Assembly: GCA_004379135.1 (NCBI GenBank)
Contig: NBNI01000006.1
Span: 375,160-439,159, forward strand
DNA length: 64,000 nt
Reading direction: 5' to 3'
DNA from: Acidimicrobiales bacterium mtb01
Lineage (GTDB): Bacteria > Actinomycetota > Acidimicrobiia > Acidimicrobiales > Ilumatobacteraceae
The notes beneath the pieces are model-generated. The model was not told the origin of the DNA, ran no database searches, and saw nothing but the letters and a program-made list of their open reading frames with translations. The position numbers and the translations under genes were made by a program. Shown one piece after another: positions 19,014-28,065 of the stretch. Position 1 is the first letter of the stretch. The number at the start of each line of letters is the position of its first letter.

Positions 19014-20967
19014 ACGACCCGACCCGGCGCGCCGCGACGAACCGTGGCTGATGCGGACCTACTCGGGTCACTCCACCGCCAAGGCGTCGAACGAGCTGTA
19101 CCGCACGAACCTCGCCAAGGGTCAGACGGGGCTCTCCATCGCGTTCGATCTGCCGACACAGACCGGCTACGACCCCGACTCGCCCATGGCGGCCGGCGAA
19201 GTCGGCAAGGTCGGCGTTCCGGTCGCCCACCTCGGCCACATGCGCACTCTGCTCGACGGAATTCCGCCCGGTCAGATGAACACGTCGATGACCATCAACG
19301 CGACGGCCGCCTGGTTGCTCGCGCTGTACGTGGCCAACGCCGAAGACCAAGGGGTGGCGCGGGCGGCATTGCGCGGAACCACCCAGAACGACATCGTCAA
19401 GGAATACCTCTCGCGCGGCACGTACATCTTCCCGCCCATTCCCTCGCGTCGGCTCATCGTCGACATGGTCGCGTGGTGCGCGAACAACACGCCCAAGTGG
19501 AATCCCATGAACGTGTGCTCGTACCACCTCCAAGAGGCGGGTGCGACCCCGGTTCAGGAGATCGCCTACTCGTTGGCCACGGCCGTCGGAGTTCTCGATG
19601 CGGTGCGCGACTCCGGTCAGGTTCCGCCCGAGCAGTTCGACCAGGTGTTCGGATCCATCTCCTTCTTCGTGAACGCCGGTATCCGATTCGTCGAAGAGAT
19701 CTGCAAGATGCGCGCGTTCACCGAACTCTGGGACCGCATCGGCCGCGAGCGATACGACGTCACCGACGACAAGGCTCGCCGTTTCCGCTACGGAGTGCAG
19801 GTCAACTCGCTCGGGCTCACCGAGGCCCAGCCCGAGAACAACGTGCAGCGCATCGTGCTCGAGATGCTCGCGGTCTCGCTGTCGAAGCGGGCCCGCGCCC
19901 GCTCCATCCAGTTGCCGGCCTGGAACGAGGCGCTCGGTCTGCCCACGCCCTGGGATCAGCAATGGAGTCTGCGCATGCAGCAGGTGCTCGCGTTCGAGAC
20001 CGACCTCCTCGAATACGGCGACATCTTCGACGGTTCGAAGGTGGTCGAAGCCCGCACCAACGAGATTCGCGACGCCGCCTGGGCCGAGTTCGAGGAAGTT
20101 CTGTCTCTCGGCGGAGCCTTCGAAGCCGTCGATGTGTTGAAGGGCCGACTCGTGAAGTCGATGGCCGAGCGCACTCGTCGCATCGAAGCCGGCGAGCAGG
20201 TGGTCGTCGGCGTGAATTCGTACACCGAGTCGGAGAGTTCGCCGCTCACCGGCGAGGGCAAGATCGTCAAGGTCGACCCCGCGGTCGAGCGCGAGACGAT
20301 CGACGACGTCGACGCGTGGCGCCGCCGACGCGACAACGACGCCGTGGCCAAGGCTCTCGACGAATTGCGTCGGGCCGCCGAGGACGGAACCAACATCATG
20401 GAACCCTCGATCGCGCTGGCCAAGGCCGGCGGGACCACCGGTGAATGGGCCGGAATCCTGCGCGACGTGTTCGGCGAGTTCCGCGCACCCACGGGAGTGG
20501 CGGCCGCGGTCGGCAAGCGATCGGGCGAATTGGCCGGTGTCGCCGAGTTCGTGCGCACCATTCCGGGCGGACCGCCCAAGTTGCTCGTGGCCAAGCCCGG
20601 TCTCGACGGTCACTCCAACGGCGCCGAACAGATCGCCGTGGCCGCGCGCGACGCCGGCATGGAAGTGATCTACTCCGGCATCCGACTCACACCCGAGCAG
20701 ATCGCCGCCAGCGCGCGCGACGAGGATCCCGATGTGATTGGTTTGTCGATCCTGTCGGGATCGCACCTCTCGCTCGTCCCGGCCGTGATCGAGAACCTGC
20801 GCAAGGAAGGCGTCCTCTCTCCGGTCGTCGTCGGCGGCATCATTCCCGAGGACGATCGTCCGCGTCTGCTCTCTTCGGGTGTCGCGGCGGTCTACACGCC
20901 AAAGGACTTCGAACTCAGCCGAATCATGCGCGACATCGCCGAACTGGCCGCCGCCAGCCGGCGCTGA
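19006..20967 (+). CDS. Ethylmalonyl-CoA mutase (MeaA-like, B12-dependent)
   Basis: A 653-residue single-chain B12 mutase. Residues 1-520 are the TIM-barrel mutase domain (MRTYSGHSTAKASNELYR, FDLPTQTGYDPDSPMAAGEV, TMTINATAAWLLALY, WNPMNVCSYHLQEAGATP). The C-terminal 130 residues are the cobalamin domain with the DxHxxG motif in KPGLDGHSNGAEQ. The sequence follows MeaA/Ecm rather than methylmalonyl-CoA mutase, so it should convert (2R)-ethylmalonyl-CoA to methylsuccinyl-CoA in the ethylmalonyl-CoA pathway. This subfamily assignment is from recognised sequence pattern and needs phylogenetic support. It overlaps aat by 8 bp. Crotonyl-CoA carboxylase/reductase is not in the window. Confidence 0.85.
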   Translation: MAERPDPARRDEPWLMRTYSGHSTAKASNELYRTNLAKGQTGLSIAFDLPTQTGYDPDSPMAAGEVGKVGVPVAHLGHMRTLLDGIPPGQMNTSMTINATAAWLLALYVANAEDQGVARAALRGTTQNDIVKEYLSRGTYIFPPIPSRRLIVDMVAWCANNTPKWNPMNVCSYHLQEAGATPVQEIAYSLATAVGVLDAVRDSGQVPPEQFDQVFGSISFFVNAGIRFVEEICKMRAFTELWDRIGRERYDVTDDKARRFRYGVQVNSLGLTEAQPENNVQRIVLEMLAVSLSKRARARSIQLPAWNEALGLPTPWDQQWSLRMQQVLAFETDLLEYGDIFDGSKVVEARTNEIRDAAWAEFEEVLSLGGAFEAVDVLKGRLVKSMAERTRRIEAGEQVVVGVNSYTESESSPLTGEGKIVKVDPAVERETIDDVDAWRRRRDNDAVAKALDELRRAAEDGTNIMEPSIALAKAGGTTGEWAGILRDVFGEFRAPTGVAAAVGKRSGELAGVAEFVRTIPGGPPKLLVAKPGLDGHSNGAEQIAVAARDAGMEVIYSGIRLTPEQIAASARDEDPDVIGLSILSGSHLSLVPAVIENLRKEGVLSPVVVGGIIPEDDRPRLLSSGVAAVYTPKDFELSRIMRDIAELAAASRR

Positions 20968-20968
20968 A

Positions 20969-21679
20969 TCAGACGCCGACGGGCAACTGCGAGTCGATCC
21001 ACCGCTCGAGCTGCGGACCGCTCTCGAAACTGGTGATGAGCGCGTAGCGCGCGACGTCGTGAGGATGCACGACCACGTGCCAGAGGCGCTGTGTGTCGAC
21101 CACGAAACGCGCACCGCGCGACAGCGGAATACGGCGCTCGGTCGAGCGGTCGGGCAATCCGTCGGCATCGTTGTCCATCAACAACATGTAGCTGTCGGGC
21201 TGGTGCGTCAACTCGACCCACGAACGCACGACCCAGCCCTCGTCGTCGGGATTGAAGCGGTTGTTGTCATCGCGGTGGATCGACCGGATCGCGGCCTCGC
21301 GATCCTGCGGCTCGAGCTTGATGATGCGCACACGACCGAAATTCGCTCCGACCGAGTCGACGTACTTGCGCAAGGTCGGGGCCATCTCGGCGTTCGACGT
21401 CCAGAGCGCGTCCTTGTCGGTCTTACCCTTGTCCCAGAAACCGCGGCAGTCGAGTTGACCATCGGCTGAAGCGAGGGGCGCGAAATTGGTGTCGCCGCCG
21501 CTCTTCCAGTCCATGTACTCGAGGCTCTCCCACTCCGACGACGGAACGTCGATCGGCATGGGACTCAACTGGACGAAGCCGGTCTCCTCCAGCACCTTCA
21601 GACGCGGGTGCGGGGTGTGCAACGGGATCTTGACCGACCAGTGATCCTGATTGGGCCAGAACGTCGAGCCGGAGGACAT
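20969..21679 (-). CDS. Aspartyl/asparaginyl hydroxylase-like Fe(II)/2-oxoglutarate oxygenase
   Basis: A 236-residue protein. H135-x-D137 (SIHRDDNN), H201 (RLWHVVVHP) and R211 (VARYALITSFESG) form the His-x-Asp...His...Arg pattern of 2-oxoglutarate oxygenases of the AspH-like fold. The segment KYVDSVGANFGRVRIIKLEPQ before the first His is also family-like. Its substrate is unknown. The stop lies 1 bp after the stop of the convergent ethylmalonyl-CoA mutase gene. Confidence 0.7.
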   Translation of the reverse strand: MSSGSTFWPNQDHWSVKIPLHTPHPRLKVLEETGFVQLSPMPIDVPSSEWESLEYMDWKSGGDTNFAPLASADGQLDCRGFWDKGKTDKDALWTSNAEMAPTLRKYVDSVGANFGRVRIIKLEPQDREAAIRSIHRDDNNRFNPDDEGWVVRSWVELTHQPDSYMLLMDNDADGLPDRSTERRIPLSRGARFVVDTQRLWHVVVHPHDVARYALITSFESGPQLERWIDSQLPVGV

Positions 21680-21752
21680 GCGATCAGTCTACGAATTCGC
21701 CCGGACGAGGTCAGGGCAGAAGGTCACCACCAACCGGGACTTCCGATCGGGA

Positions 21753-22109
21753 TCAGGGCGTGGTCGTCGTGGTGGTGGACGGAGCGACGGTGGGGATGCT
21801 CACGCCGACGGGCGGAATCTTCAGACGCTGTCCGGCCTCAATCGCATCGGGATCGGTGATGCCGTTGAACGCGATGAGGTCTTCGAGGGTCACGCCGAAC
21901 GACTTGGCGATTCCGAACAAGGTGTCGCCTTGTTGAATCGTGTAGAACTCCTCGACCGCGGGCATGGTGGTGGTCGACTCGGCCGACGGAACCGACGTGA
22001 CCGGTGCGGCGGTGAGAAGGGGCAGCGAATCGACGCCCTTGGAGTCGTCGCCGCCGCAGGCCGAGACGGCCAGCAGACCGATCACGATCGACCACGACCT
22101 CGTACGCAT
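21753..22109 (-). CDS. LysM-domain lipoprotein
   Basis: A 118-residue protein with a lipoprotein signal (hydrophobic 7-17, Cys18 in LLAVSAC). A Thr/Ser-rich linker is followed by one LysM domain (about 53-100: EEFYTIQQGDTLFGIAKSFG, IAFNGITDPDAIEAGQRLKI) and a Thr-rich tail. LysM binds peptidoglycan, so it is probably a small envelope-anchored wall-binding protein. It lies 24 bp after the polyprenyl synthase gene on the same strand. Confidence 0.88.
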   Translation of the reverse strand: MRTRSWSIVIGLLAVSACGGDDSKGVDSLPLLTAAPVTSVPSAESTTTMPAVEEFYTIQQGDTLFGIAKSFGVTLEDLIAFNGITDPDAIEAGQRLKIPPVGVSIPTVAPSTTTTTTP

Positions 22110-22133
22110 GGAATCAGCGTATTGGATCGACTG

Positions 22134-23189
22134 TCAGGTTTGACGACGAGTCACGAAATCAGCCAGCGCGATCAGCTCGGTGTGTGCACGACCCGACAAT
22201 TCGACCCGATCAAGCGCCGCCACCGCCTCGTCGGCCAGCCGGACGATGGTGGCCTCCATTTCGTCGAGCGCTCCGCACTCGACGATCACTTCCTGCACTC
22301 GGCGAACTTGATCGGCGTCGAGGTCGTCGCGGCCGACCCGATCGAGGATCGCGCGCTGCGCATCGGTGGCCCGCTCGACCGCGATGGCGAGCAACGGAGT
22401 GGGCTTGCCCTCGCGGAGGTCGTCGCCCACGGGCTTGCCGGTGACCGACGTTTCGCCGAAGGCACCCATCACGTCGTCGCGCATCTGGAACGCATCGCCA
22501 AGTGGAAGGCCGTACGCGCTCAGACGCGGAACCAACTCGTTGTGCCTTTCGGGAGCGGCCAGCATCGCGCCGAGGTGGAGTGGGCGCTCGATCGTGTACT
22601 TGCCGCTCTTGTAACGACAGATCCGCTCGGCTTTGTGTCGACGGCGTTCGTGGCGGGCCGAACCCACCAGATCGAGGATCTGACCGACATTGAGTTCGAT
22701 TCGCAATTCGTGCCAGATGCCCCGCGCGCGATCGGAAGCGCCGTCGAGCAGTCGATCGCTGTAGACGAAGGCCAGGTCGCCAACGAGGATCGCGACACCC
22801 TCGCCATAACGACGGGCCTCACCGCTGCTCCCGGCCGCGCGATGCTCGTCGGCGAACACAACGTTCGTGACCGGCTCGCCGCGACGACTCGTCGATCCAT
22901 CCATCACGTCGTCGTGGAACAGGGCGAACGCATGGAGAAGTTCGAGTGCGGCCCCGGCGTCGATCGCTCGTCGCTCGTCGACTCCGCCCGCCCCCTCGTG
23001 ACCCCAGAAGCAGAAAGCCGGACGCAAGCGCTTGCCCCCGGCGGCAATCAGACGACGGATTTCGGCCACCGGTGAGGCCAGGTCGGAGTCGAACGCCGAC
23101 CAACGCGACTCCTCCGCCCGCAGCACCTCGTCGATGCGCGCCTCGACGCGACGCGCGATGTCCAACAATGTCGATGGCGCGGTCGTCAC
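22134..23189 (-). CDS. Polyprenyl diphosphate synthase (GGPP synthase type)
   Basis: A 351-residue trans-isoprenyl diphosphate synthase. GGKRLRPAFCFWGHE is the IPP-binding region, the first Asp-rich motif is in LFHDDVMDGSTSRRGEP (DDxMD), and the second is in FQMRDDVMGAFG, where the last Asp of DDxxD is replaced by Gly-like residues, as in several actinobacterial GGPP synthases. KPVGDDLREGKPTPLLA follows. It makes C20 or similar precursors for carotenoids or other isoprenoids. xseB ends 20 bp upstream; no carotenoid gene is adjacent, so the product length is not certain. Confidence 0.9.
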   Translation of the reverse strand: MTTAPSTLLDIARRVEARIDEVLRAEESRWSAFDSDLASPVAEIRRLIAAGGKRLRPAFCFWGHEGAGGVDERRAIDAGAALELLHAFALFHDDVMDGSTSRRGEPVTNVVFADEHRAAGSSGEARRYGEGVAILVGDLAFVYSDRLLDGASDRARGIWHELRIELNVGQILDLVGSARHERRRHKAERICRYKSGKYTIERPLHLGAMLAAPERHNELVPRLSAYGLPLGDAFQMRDDVMGAFGETSVTGKPVGDDLREGKPTPLLAIAVERATDAQRAILDRVGRDDLDADQVRRVQEVIVECGALDEMEATIVRLADEAVAALDRVELSGRAHTELIALADFVTRRQT

Positions 23190-23209
23190 GAGATCAGGCT
23201 ACGGGTCGC

Positions 23210-23416
23210 TCAGTCCTCCAGACCGGCGACCACCTTGTCGATCTGCAACTTCGCGTTGCCGATTCGGTCGCGGCACAGGCGAATCAACTCGGAGGCTCGC
23301 GCCACTTTCTCGGCGAGAACATCGACATCGACGTCGGCGGCCTCGAGTTCGGAGAGGATGCGCTCGAGTTCGGCCAGTGCCTCGGCGTAGCCGACTTCCG
23401 ATTCCTTCTTCGCCAT
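23210..23416 (-). CDS. xseB: Exodeoxyribonuclease VII small subunit
   Basis: A 68-residue protein with the XseB pattern YAEALAELERILSELEAADV, then DVDVLAEKVARASELIRLCR and a final heptad helix, together a helical hairpin that binds XseA. It lies 10 bp after xseA. The ATG at 23416 was chosen for family length. Confidence 0.93.
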   Translation of the reverse strand: MAKKESEVGYAEALAELERILSELEAADVDVDVLAEKVARASELIRLCRDRIGNAKLQIDKVVAGLED

Positions 23417-23426
23417 CGCTCCGACT

Positions 23427-24737
23427 CTACTTCCGCGCTTCGGGGCCGGTTTCGTCGACGGTGCTGGCAACGACGCCATCGACCATCTGGGTGAGGATCC
23501 GATCGCCCGGTCCGACCTCGTTCGTCGATCGCACCACACGACCATCGGCGGTTCGGGTGATCGTCCAACCGCGCTCCATGATGCGACGGGGGTCGAGCAA
23601 TCTCAGTCGCTCGGCCCGGGACGCGAGTGCGACCTCGGCGTTATCGAGTCGACCCCGCGATGCCGTGCCCAATCGCCGGCTCCGATACTCGAGGCGTTCC
23701 TCGGCTCGCGCCACGGCCGTGCGGGTGCGGCTGGCCAACAGATGCGCTGTCTCGACCAACTCGATGTTCGCGTCGTTCAGCGAGACGGTGGTGGCGCGTG
23801 CGATCGCATCCCACGTCTCCTCGGTCCTCGTCACGAAGTCGCGTACGCGTTCCACCAAGCCGGCGGCGCACGCCGTCGGCGTCTTGTAACGGCGATGTGC
23901 GACTTCGTCCGCGACACTCGTGTCGATTTCGTGCCCAACCCCCACGAAGACCGGAACGGTGGACTCGACGATCGACGCGACGATCGGTTCGGCGTCAAAG
24001 GTGGCCAACTCGGCCTTGCTCCCGCCGCCGCGAACGACCGCGATCACGTCGATGTCGCCGCGACGCGACAGATAACGGATGGCGTTCGACACTTCGCGCA
24101 CGGCCGAGTCGCCCTGCACGCGCACATCGACGACCGACACCGTGAATCCGAGTCCGCTCGCCTCGATCTCCTTCGTGAAGTCGGCCCAGGCGGCGGTCCC
24201 CCAACTGGTGACAAGACCGATCCGGAAGGGAACCAGCGGGACATCGAGTCGACGGTTGGCGTCGTAGAGGCCCGACTCCTTGAGTTTGCGAATGAGCTCC
24301 TCGCGCTGCAGTGCGATGTCGCCGAGGGTGAATCGGGGATCGATCTCCTGCATGACGAGCGACAACTTGCCGAAGGGCGCGTAGAAGTCGAGTTCACCCC
24401 GAACGCGAACGCGTAGCCCGTTCTGAATGGCGAGACCGCTCGACTTCAGGATCGGTCTGATCCGCTGCATGACACCGGCCCACAAGTTGACACTCAACTG
24501 CGCCCGCTTGCCTCCACCGAGATCTTCGACGAGCGTGAAGTAGGTGTGTCCACCCTTCACCGACACCCCGGAGATCTCGCCCCAGACCCACACACCCTCG
24601 TCGAAGCCATCCTCCAGTACGCCATTGATGGCCGAGGCCAATTCGGAAATGGAATACGTCGCGGCCGACGACGCATCGAGCTCGTCGTCGGGCTCGTCAT
24701 CTTCGTCGTCGAAGTCGAAGTCGAACTCGTCGCTCAT
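23427..24737 (-). CDS. xseA: Exodeoxyribonuclease VII large subunit
   Basis: A 436-residue nuclease subunit degrading single-stranded DNA from both ends. A very acidic N-terminal tail (about 1-22, mostly D/E) is followed by the OB-fold (WVWGEISGVSVKGGHTYFTL, GELDFYAPFGKLSLVMQEID). Then comes the catalytic core with IGLVTSWGTAAWADF, VVRGGGSKAELATFD, VGVGHEIDTSVADEVAHRR and the KTPTACA segment. The long helical C-terminus binds XseB. The acidic tail is an oddity. It forms an operon with xseB. Confidence 0.95.
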   Translation of the reverse strand: MSDEFDFDFDDEDDEPDDELDASSAATYSISELASAINGVLEDGFDEGVWVWGEISGVSVKGGHTYFTLVEDLGGGKRAQLSVNLWAGVMQRIRPILKSSGLAIQNGLRVRVRGELDFYAPFGKLSLVMQEIDPRFTLGDIALQREELIRKLKESGLYDANRRLDVPLVPFRIGLVTSWGTAAWADFTKEIEASGLGFTVSVVDVRVQGDSAVREVSNAIRYLSRRGDIDVIAVVRGGGSKAELATFDAEPIVASIVESTVPVFVGVGHEIDTSVADEVAHRRYKTPTACAAGLVERVRDFVTRTEETWDAIARATTVSLNDANIELVETAHLLASRTRTAVARAEERLEYRSRRLGTASRGRLDNAEVALASRAERLRLLDPRRIMERGWTITRTADGRVVRSTNEVGPGDRILTQMVDGVVASTVDETGPEARK

Positions 24738-24741
24738 CGAA

Positions 24742-26442
24742 TTAGCCGAGCACGATTTTCGCCGTCACCCGACCGGCGCGCTGGTGAACCACCGTCGCAC
24801 TCACGGTCGCACCGGTCGGCGCCGACACGACCCACTCGTGCAGGGCCCGATCGGGGGTGCCGTCCGACATGGCGCCACCGTTCAATCGGAACGACACGCG
24901 GCCCTCGAGCTGGCCGAGTTTGGCCTTCGCCGGCGAACCGACCACAGAACCGTTGTCGACGTCGATCTCGGCCGTGATGGGCAGGACCAGATTGTTCTTG
25001 CGGGCCCATGTGCTCACGTCGGTGGGAAGCCAGCCGGTGTTGGAGACACCCAGGCGCACGCGCCAGGTGTTGCTGCCGAGCGATTCGGCGTCGAACTTCG
25101 TGATCTCGAGGCAGGGTGCCGCCAACGCCTGGTACACGGCGAACTCGGCGTGGGGTTCGACCTCCTTGCGCAACAACGACAGCGGTGGGTTGGTCCACAC
25201 CGAGAAGAAGTCGCAGCCGCCGATCTCGACCGCTCCGAGTTCGGGATGTTCGAACGCCGTCCAGCCCACGTACGAACCGGGCGCGTTCTGATCGCTCCAT
25301 TTGGCGACCGCGAGTTCCTGCGCGGTCGTCGGACCCTCGTACCAGATGAACGTGTGGGCGCGCTCGCCGGTGGCGTGATGGATCGCGTCCCAGAACTCGG
25401 TGGTCCACGAGAAGACTCCGAGATGCTCGTACGCCCAATCGTCGGCCGCGCCGCTCATCACATCCGACTTGTCCCAGGTGAAGTCCTCGTACACCGAGTG
25501 CACCTTGTACTCGGTGAGTTCGGTGCCTCGCCGACCGAGTTCGTTCCAGACCCAGACGTCGGCCGGTGGTAGCGCCGAGTCGGCCTTGGTGCTGCTCGGA
25601 CGCAGCAGCACTCCCCCGAACGTGTGGAACGCGTTGTACCCGCACACGTTCGGCCGGGCTCGCACCGCGCGGACCAAGGCGTCGATCTCCGGTTCCGACA
25701 TGGGGTGGTCACCCGAACCGAGAACTCCCGTCGACCAACCGGCCGGAAAGTTGCGATTCAGATCGAGGCCGGACGGATCGTGCGGGGTGGGAACCGTGAA
25801 ACCGTCGTGATCGACGATTCGGCCCTCGGTGAGAAGTCGGTAGCGCGGGCGATCGGTCTCGCCGTCGAGGGGCGCCGGCGTCATCACGCGCGAATCATCG
25901 GGGTGCTCGATCCATGCACCGTGATCATCCCGGATCCGCATCGTTCGAATGCGACCGTCACCGTCGATGTCCTCGGGATGCAGACCGGGCCACCGGTGCC
26001 CGTCGGTGAAGGGCCACGAGCGCACGCTCGATCGATGGAACGACGGCCGATCGGCGAGTGCCGCCTCCACACCATCGGGGTTCACGCGCGGAACCACGTA
26101 GAAGGTGCGACGGGCCAGAGCCGTGGTCACGCGCGAATCACCCGCGCGATGACCGCGCACGAGGTGATCGATCAGATGGAGGGCCGCAACACCACCGGTG
26201 ACCTCGACGGCGTGGATGTTGGCGTCGACCCAGTGCGCCGGCTTCGTGTCGTGGCCACCGGTCGACTTGTCGGTGATGGCCGCGATCCACAACTTGCGAC
26301 CCTGATACGAGTGGCCGTAGGTGTCGAGATCGACCAGGTGCGGGTTCTGCGCCGCCACGTGCTCGAGCCAGGCGACCATGTCGTCGTAACGCAAGAACCG
26401 GTCGAAGCCGTAGGAGGAAGGATCGAAACTCACCCTCGGCAC
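24742..26442 (-). CDS. M14-family zinc carboxypeptidase
   Basis: A 566-residue metallocarboxypeptidase. The zinc site is HxxE in ANIHAVEVTGG (about 73-77) plus the His in YNAFHTFGG. Also present are VNPDGVEAAL, GLDLNRNFPAGW (substrate Arg), and the catalytic Glu in FSWTTEFWDAIH. A long insertion lies between the first zinc ligands and the Arg motif (about 125-200). The C-terminal 170 residues form an extra beta-rich domain (NTWRVRLGVSNTGWLPTDVS). No signal peptide is visible, so it may act in the cytoplasm. It lies 4 bp before xseA. Confidence 0.9.
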   Translation of the reverse strand: MPRVSFDPSSYGFDRFLRYDDMVAWLEHVAAQNPHLVDLDTYGHSYQGRKLWIAAITDKSTGGHDTKPAHWVDANIHAVEVTGGVAALHLIDHLVRGHRAGDSRVTTALARRTFYVVPRVNPDGVEAALADRPSFHRSSVRSWPFTDGHRWPGLHPEDIDGDGRIRTMRIRDDHGAWIEHPDDSRVMTPAPLDGETDRPRYRLLTEGRIVDHDGFTVPTPHDPSGLDLNRNFPAGWSTGVLGSGDHPMSEPEIDALVRAVRARPNVCGYNAFHTFGGVLLRPSSTKADSALPPADVWVWNELGRRGTELTEYKVHSVYEDFTWDKSDVMSGAADDWAYEHLGVFSWTTEFWDAIHHATGERAHTFIWYEGPTTAQELAVAKWSDQNAPGSYVGWTAFEHPELGAVEIGGCDFFSVWTNPPLSLLRKEVEPHAEFAVYQALAAPCLEITKFDAESLGSNTWRVRLGVSNTGWLPTDVSTWARKNNLVLPITAEIDVDNGSVVGSPAKAKLGQLEGRVSFRLNGGAMSDGTPDRALHEWVVSAPTGATVSATVVHQRAGRVTAKIVLG

Positions 26443-26478
26443 AGTAGTGGGAACGACGAGTGCACCGAGAGGGCGCCG

Positions 26479-26760
26479 TTACGCACACGCGCAGGGTGTC
26501 GCACGACAGCGTGGACAACCCGCGGCGTAACGCTCGATCGCCTCGGAGAGATCGATGCCCATTTGATTGGCCAGCGAAGCGACCCAGGCGAGAACGTCAC
26601 CGAACTCATGGAGCTGCGACGAGCGGTCGCCCTTCCTGACCGCTTGCGCCAGTTCACCCATTTCTTCGGCCAACCAGGCCACGGTGGACGGAACCCCCCG
26701 CGCGCGATCGCGGTCGCCGTAGGTGAGTTCGATGATCCTCTGGAGTTTGGAGAGATCCAC
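26479..26760 (-). CDS. MazG-type nucleotide pyrophosphohydrolase
   Basis: A 93-residue all-alpha NTP pyrophosphatase. The magnesium-binding residues are in LAEEMGELAQAVRKGD (ExxE) and HEFGDVLAWVASLANQ (ExxD), the usual EExxE...ExxD arrangement. The last 15 residues (CPRCRATPCACA) hold four Cys and could bind zinc, a feature known in some actinobacterial members. It probably removes non-canonical or excess dNTPs. Confidence 0.88.
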   Translation of the reverse strand: MDLSKLQRIIELTYGDRDRARGVPSTVAWLAEEMGELAQAVRKGDRSSQLHEFGDVLAWVASLANQMGIDLSEAIERYAAGCPRCRATPCACA

Positions 26761-26780
26761 GATCCCACCGTAGAGCGTGA

Positions 26781-27461
26781 CTAGCCGGCCAGAGCCGCAT
26801 CCACCAGAGCGTCGATCTCGTCGATGCTCTTCTCACCCGATGCCCGCATCTTCACGGTGCCATCGGCCCCGACGATCGCGAAGAACGGATAGCCGCTGAC
26901 GCCGTAGGCCATCGCCGCGTCCTGCGCCTCCGAGTCGGCCATCACGGCCCACGGCCACTGCTTCTCCACGACCCACTCGGACGGCGGATAGTTGGGTCGA
27001 TCGGCCGCCACTCCGGTGCTCACCCCGATGATCTCCAGACCCTCGGGCACCATGCCCATGTTCTTCCATTCGATGAGACGCGGCACTTCGGCGTTGCAGT
27101 GCGGGCACCAATGCGCGAGGAACACCACCATGAACGCGCGTCCATCACCGGGTTCGATCGTCACGGGTCGACCATCGAACGAGTAGCCGCGCAGGGTCGG
27201 TGCCGGTGAACCGACGGCGGAATCGGCCGACGGGTCGCCGAGCGGATCGAGGATCTGGCCTTCGATCGCCACGGGTTGGTTCTCGGCCGGAGTGATTTCC
27301 GCCGGGGCCCCCGGAACGCTGGTCGCCGTCGAACCTCCGGACGATCCGCCACTGGTCGCGATGGCGACGATCAATGCGACGACGACCGCGACGACCACGA
27401 TGCCGATGACCGCTTTCGTCGACTGCGACATCGCCGGCTTGTTCTTGGTTCGTTCGGCCAC
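26781..27461 (-). CDS. Membrane-anchored thioredoxin-like protein (TlpA/ResA type)
   Basis: A 226-residue protein with one N-terminal transmembrane anchor (about 17-38), a Gly/Ser/Thr linker and a thioredoxin fold (about 75-226). The redox motif is WCPHC in VVFLAHWCPHCNAEVPRL, and the cis-Pro is in GVSGYPFFAIVG. It should act outside the membrane in thiol-disulfide exchange. A DsbB/BdbC-like quinone-linked oxidase gene ends 21 bp upstream, a natural partner for keeping the pair oxidised. Confidence 0.9.
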   Translation of the reverse strand: MAERTKNKPAMSQSTKAVIGIVVVAVVVALIVAIATSGGSSGGSTATSVPGAPAEITPAENQPVAIEGQILDPLGDPSADSAVGSPAPTLRGYSFDGRPVTIEPGDGRAFMVVFLAHWCPHCNAEVPRLIEWKNMGMVPEGLEIIGVSTGVAADRPNYPPSEWVVEKQWPWAVMADSEAQDAAMAYGVSGYPFFAIVGADGTVKMRASGEKSIDEIDALVDAALAG

Positions 27462-27482
27462 GAGGTCCTCCGTTTTCCTGGA

Positions 27483-28034
27483 TCAGTCTTCTCGTCGATC
27501 GGCACGGTCACCAACTGGTGTGACGAACAACAACGCGGCGATCGCCACGAAACCGGCCAGTGCCATGAAGGCCAAGGTCACGAAACCGTGACTGCGGAAC
27601 CACACGTCGGTGCACGACGGCCCGACCCCACAAGCGCCGCCATCGAGGGATGGCCTCCATTCGATGAGGTAGTGGTACGACGACAGTGCGGCACCGGCGA
27701 CCAACAAGGGCAACGCGTACCACCGCACGCCACGATCGCGCCGCAGCGCAGCCACGAGAAGGATTCCGGCGAGTGGATACATGCAGATCCGCTGGAACCA
27801 GCACAGTCGACACGGCACGTAGTCGGCGACTTCGCTGAAGTAGAGCGAACCAGCGGTGGCGACGGACGCCACGAGCCAGGCCAACCAGAGCGACACGGCG
27901 TTCACGGAGCGCACGAAGTCGGCGGCCGGACTCCACTTGGGAGCGATCGATCGCGCGATCACGAGGACGATCGCCCCACTCGCGGCGAAGATGGCGAGCA
28001 ACGACGTGAACGACTCCATGGCGCGAACGTCCAT
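27483..28034 (-). CDS. Disulfide bond formation protein, DsbB/BdbC-like
   Basis: About 183 residues with four transmembrane segments. The first redox pair is CRLC in [17 protein letters not shown], the second is in [15 protein letters not shown]. This two-pair loop pattern is that of DsbB/BdbC, which passes electrons from thiol-oxidising proteins to quinone. Starts at 28034 and 28019 are both possible; further upstream the frame would run across the promoter of the divergent gene. The TlpA-like partner lies directly downstream. Confidence 0.88.
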   Translation of the reverse strand: MDVRAMESFTSLLAIFAASGAIVLVIARSIAPKWSPAADFVRSVNAVSLWLAWLVASVATAGSLYFSEVADYVPCRLCWFQRICMYPLAGILLVAALRRDRGVRWYALPLLVAGAALSSYHYLIEWRPSLDGGACGVGPSCTDVWFRSHGFVTLAFMALAGFVAIAALLFVTPVGDRADRRED

Positions 28035-28065
28035 TGATTCCAGTATTGCTGCCCGGGGTGGAAAG

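Noticed and set aside
18664-21168. A long open frame on the minus strand opposite aat and ethylmalonyl-CoA mutase
   Set aside because: Its translation shows no recognisable domain and it lies wholly opposite two well-supported genes. Long antisense frames are expected in high-GC coding DNA.
27856-28065. An earlier start for the rhodanese-permease gene
   Set aside because: It would run antisense through the beginning of the DsbB-like gene and its promoter. The conserved rhodanese sequence begins only after 28066.
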